From the NCBI GenBank assembly GCA_017501865.1, contig JAFVWD010000337.1, positions 1-6,440 on the forward strand: 6,440 nucleotides of DNA. The letters run 5' to 3'. The first letter of the stretch is position 1. Each line of letters opens with the position of its first letter. Positions 5,389-6,440 of this stretch are shown here, piece after piece. Both the position numbers and the translations under genes were made by a program. The DNA comes from Clostridia bacterium. Its GTDB lineage: Bacteria > Bacillota > Clostridia > Oscillospirales > Acutalibacteraceae. The notes below the pieces were generated by a model. That model did not search any database. It was not told the DNA's origin and saw nothing but the letters and a program-made list of their open reading frames with translations.

Positions 5389-5850
5389 ATGACATTTAAA
5401 GAAATAGATAAATCTTTTTACGAAGAAATAGCACCGTTAGATTTTGCTCTTGCATCTTCACATTCTGAAAATCGCCCTGATATTTTTCCGGAAATAAATT
5501 TAATGAATAAAAAATCTTTCAAAGAGAGAATTAAAATAAAAGGTTTTTTAGGAATTGCAGCTTATAAGGATGACGATTTGTGCGGTTACTGCTTTTGCAG
5601 AATAAAAGATTTCACCTCTTCAGAAAATAGTGAGAACAAAATTCTTTGGATAGATTCATTTTATATTAAAGAAGAATTCAGAAGAACAGGTGTTGGTACT
5701 GAATTTTTTGATGAAATAAAAAGAATTGCCAAAAATAAAGGCTGCTCATTAATTGAGTTGGAAGTCTGGGAGTTTAATGAAGGCGCACGAAATTTTTATG
5801 ATTCGCTCGGATTTGAAAATCAAAGAATAACAAAAGAATATAAATTATAA
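5389..5850 (+). CDS. GNAT family N-acetyltransferase
   Basis: A 153-residue cytoplasmic acetyltransferase of the normal single-domain GNAT length, transferring acetyl from acetyl-CoA to an amine. Strand beta-4 and motif A are clear: WIDSFYIKEEFRRTGVGTEF (87-106) contains the R-R-x-G-x-G pyrophosphate-binding loop at 98-103. Motif B follows as ELEVWEFNEGARNFYDSLGF (123-142), with the usual Asn130 and Tyr137 and the closing SLGF. The N-terminal 60 residues carry the substrate-binding side, and nothing there names the substrate: small-molecule, antibiotic and protein N-terminus acetylation are all open. The ATG is preceded by TGAGG with a 7-base gap. It has its own extended -10 promoter and a terminator directly behind, so it appears monocistronic, divergent from the HTH-DUF2157 operon. 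That regulator may or may not control it. Confidence 0.92.
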   Translation: MTFKEIDKSFYEEIAPLDFALASSHSENRPDIFPEINLMNKKSFKERIKIKGFLGIAAYKDDDLCGYCFCRIKDFTSSENSENKILWIDSFYIKEEFRRTGVGTEFFDEIKRIAKNKGCSLIELEVWEFNEGARNFYDSLGFENQRITKEYKL

Positions 5851-5851
5851 T

Positions 5852-5892
5852 AAAATGAGCTGTAAAAAACGCAGTTTTTTAGCTTATTTTTA
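5852..5892 (+). terminator. Intrinsic terminator of the GNAT gene
   Basis: AAAATGAGCT (5852-5861) pairs with AGCTTATTTT (5881-5890) with one G-U pair, and AAAAAAC (5864-5870) with GTTTTTT (5874-5880) around the loop GCA; GT at 5862-5863 is a bulge. It begins 1 base after the stop codon. The U-rich right arm TTATTTTTA serves as the release tract. Confidence 0.78.
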
Positions 5893-5961
5893 GGGGATAG
5901 AAAAAAGATGCAGTATAAAAAATAAATTTTTCATCAATTTTAGTTTGTTTATATTTTAAAA

Positions 5962-5994
5962 GGGTTCTATAGGCTTATTAAACCTACAGAACCC
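5962..5994. terminator. Hairpin, likely terminator for the - strand gene
   Basis: GGGTTCT-A-TAGG (5962-5973) and CCTA-C-AGAACCC (5983-5994) form 11 pairs with one A-C mismatch around a 9-base loop. On the - strand it is followed by TTTTAAAATATAAA, a moderate U-tract; on the + strand there is none. It is therefore best read as ending transcription of the gene at 6048-6440, downstream of the hairpin at 6010-6043. Confidence 0.6.
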
Positions 5995-6009
5995 GATAAG
6001 GTGTATTGT

Positions 6010-6043
6010 TAACAGGGTGTGCTCTTTTTTGCACCCCCTGTTA
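6010..6043. terminator. Second hairpin immediately after the 3'-terminal gene
   Basis: TAACAGGG-T-GTGC (6010-6022) and GCAC-C-CCCTGTTA (6031-6043) form 12 pairs with one mismatch; the loop is TCTTTTTT. It starts 4 bases after the stop codon of the - strand gene but lacks a following U-tract on either strand. It may stabilise the message 3' end or act in tandem with the hairpin at 5962-5994. Confidence 0.5.
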
Positions 6044-6047
6044 CTAT

Positions 6048-6440
6048 TTAGTTTATAAATATTCTTTCAAATGCAGCTTGTTGTTCTTCTGCTGCTAAAA
6101 TAACATCTTCTGAATGTGTAGAGTCAACAGTAATTTTATCACTGTCAAAACTACTTAAGAATTCTTCAATCTTTAAATAATCATAACCAAAACCGTTAGC
6201 ATCCAACTCGTATACAGTATTATTCGCGGTAATAGTTATTAAAGGGGTGAAGCTGTAGTCAAAAGCTATCTTTGGATTCATATCCTCATAAGTTAATTTG
6301 ATTTCTATTTTTTCTACATCTTCATATTCAAATAATAATTCGTGTGAAAATAAATTTGTTTTTGTTATATTTGTTTTTGTTGATTCGGTTCTTATTTGTG
6401 TAGCGGCCAAAAAACATATAACCGAAAGTAAAAATAAAAC
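6048..6440 (-). CDS. Uncharacterised membrane-anchored or exported protein, C-terminal part (5' end outside window)
   Basis: The frame is open from the right edge of the window to a TAA at 6050-6048, showing 130 residues. The first visible residues, VLFLLSVICFLAATQ, are strongly hydrophobic and are followed by a Thr/Lys/Ser-rich stretch, as in a signal peptide or N-terminal membrane anchor, so only a few residues may be missing. A TTG at 6410 is in frame but has no ribosome binding site and would cut through the hydrophobic segment; it is not the start. The Cys in SVIC does not make a good lipobox. The remaining domain alternates strand-like segments (YEDVEKIEIKLTYED, PLITITANNTVYELD) and ends in a helix (EEQQAAFERIFIN). 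This is faintly like bacterial PH-type domains, but I do not recognise the family. Two hairpins follow the stop codon. Confidence 0.72.
   Translation of the reverse strand, partial: VLFLLSVICFLAATQIRTESTKTNITKTNLFSHELLFEYEDVEKIEIKLTYEDMNPKIAFDYSFTPLITITANNTVYELDANGFGYDYLKIEEFLSSFDSDKITVDSTHSEDVILAAEEQQAAFERIFIN

Noticed and set aside
5901..5940. Promoter on the - strand, TTGATG with TATACT
   Set aside because: The spacer is only 14 bases and no gene follows downstream on that strand before the GNAT terminator.
6048..6410. Complete 120-residue gene starting at TTG 6410
   Set aside because: No ribosome binding site precedes the TTG, and the open frame continues upstream with a hydrophobic signal or anchor segment to the window edge, so the gene is partial.

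Overview
The window reads as a stretch of chromosome from a low-GC, spore-forming anaerobic Firmicute (Clostridia, most likely the Oscillospiraceae/Ruminococcaceae side). The evidence is the A+T-rich intergenic DNA, strong GAGG-type ribosome binding sites, Clostridia-type gene families (GGGtGRT protein, a stand-alone PduL, an HTH-DUF2157 regulator) and a cluster of Spo0A-type boxes. I see no rRNA, tRNA, CRISPR array, insertion sequence or phage gene.

Layout. At 1-870 on the + strand are the 3' end of a GGGtGRT-family gene and a complete pduL-type phosphate acyltransferase, separated by an intercistronic hairpin and closed by a strong bidirectional terminator. From 924 to 1286 a small XRE-family regulator is read from the - strand, starting at a TTG with an excellent Shine-Dalgarno. 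Facing away from it, a 489-residue multi-pass membrane protein of unknown function runs from 1484 to 2953 behind a near-consensus sigma-A promoter. The 197-bp divergent region between them carries four 10-bp tandem copies of a motif matching the Spo0A box, plus a palindrome over the regulator's -10. Another shared hairpin closes the membrane gene and the convergent two-gene operon of 5191-3001 (- strand). That operon encodes a membrane-tethered HTH-DUF2157 regulator and, overlapping it by 8 bp, a single-pass extracytoplasmic protein. A divergent GNAT acetyltransferase (5389-5850, +) follows with its own promoter and terminator. The window closes with two hairpins and the 3' part of a probably exported or membrane-anchored protein on the - strand, whose start lies beyond base 6440.

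How the genes fit together. The metabolic part is the phosphotransacylase, which converts an acyl-CoA to an acyl phosphate for ATP production through an acid kinase; it lacks the N-terminal extension used for microcompartment targeting, so a free cytosolic role is likely. The rest looks regulatory or envelope-related: two HTH regulators, one of them a membrane protein, and two membrane or exported partners of unknown role.

No obviously new system stands out. The best lead is the phased array of Spo0A-like boxes in front of the small XRE regulator, with an uncharacterised membrane protein divergent from it. Starts were moved from the longest open frame to the ATG with a good ribosome binding site in three genes (1484, 3738, 5191).
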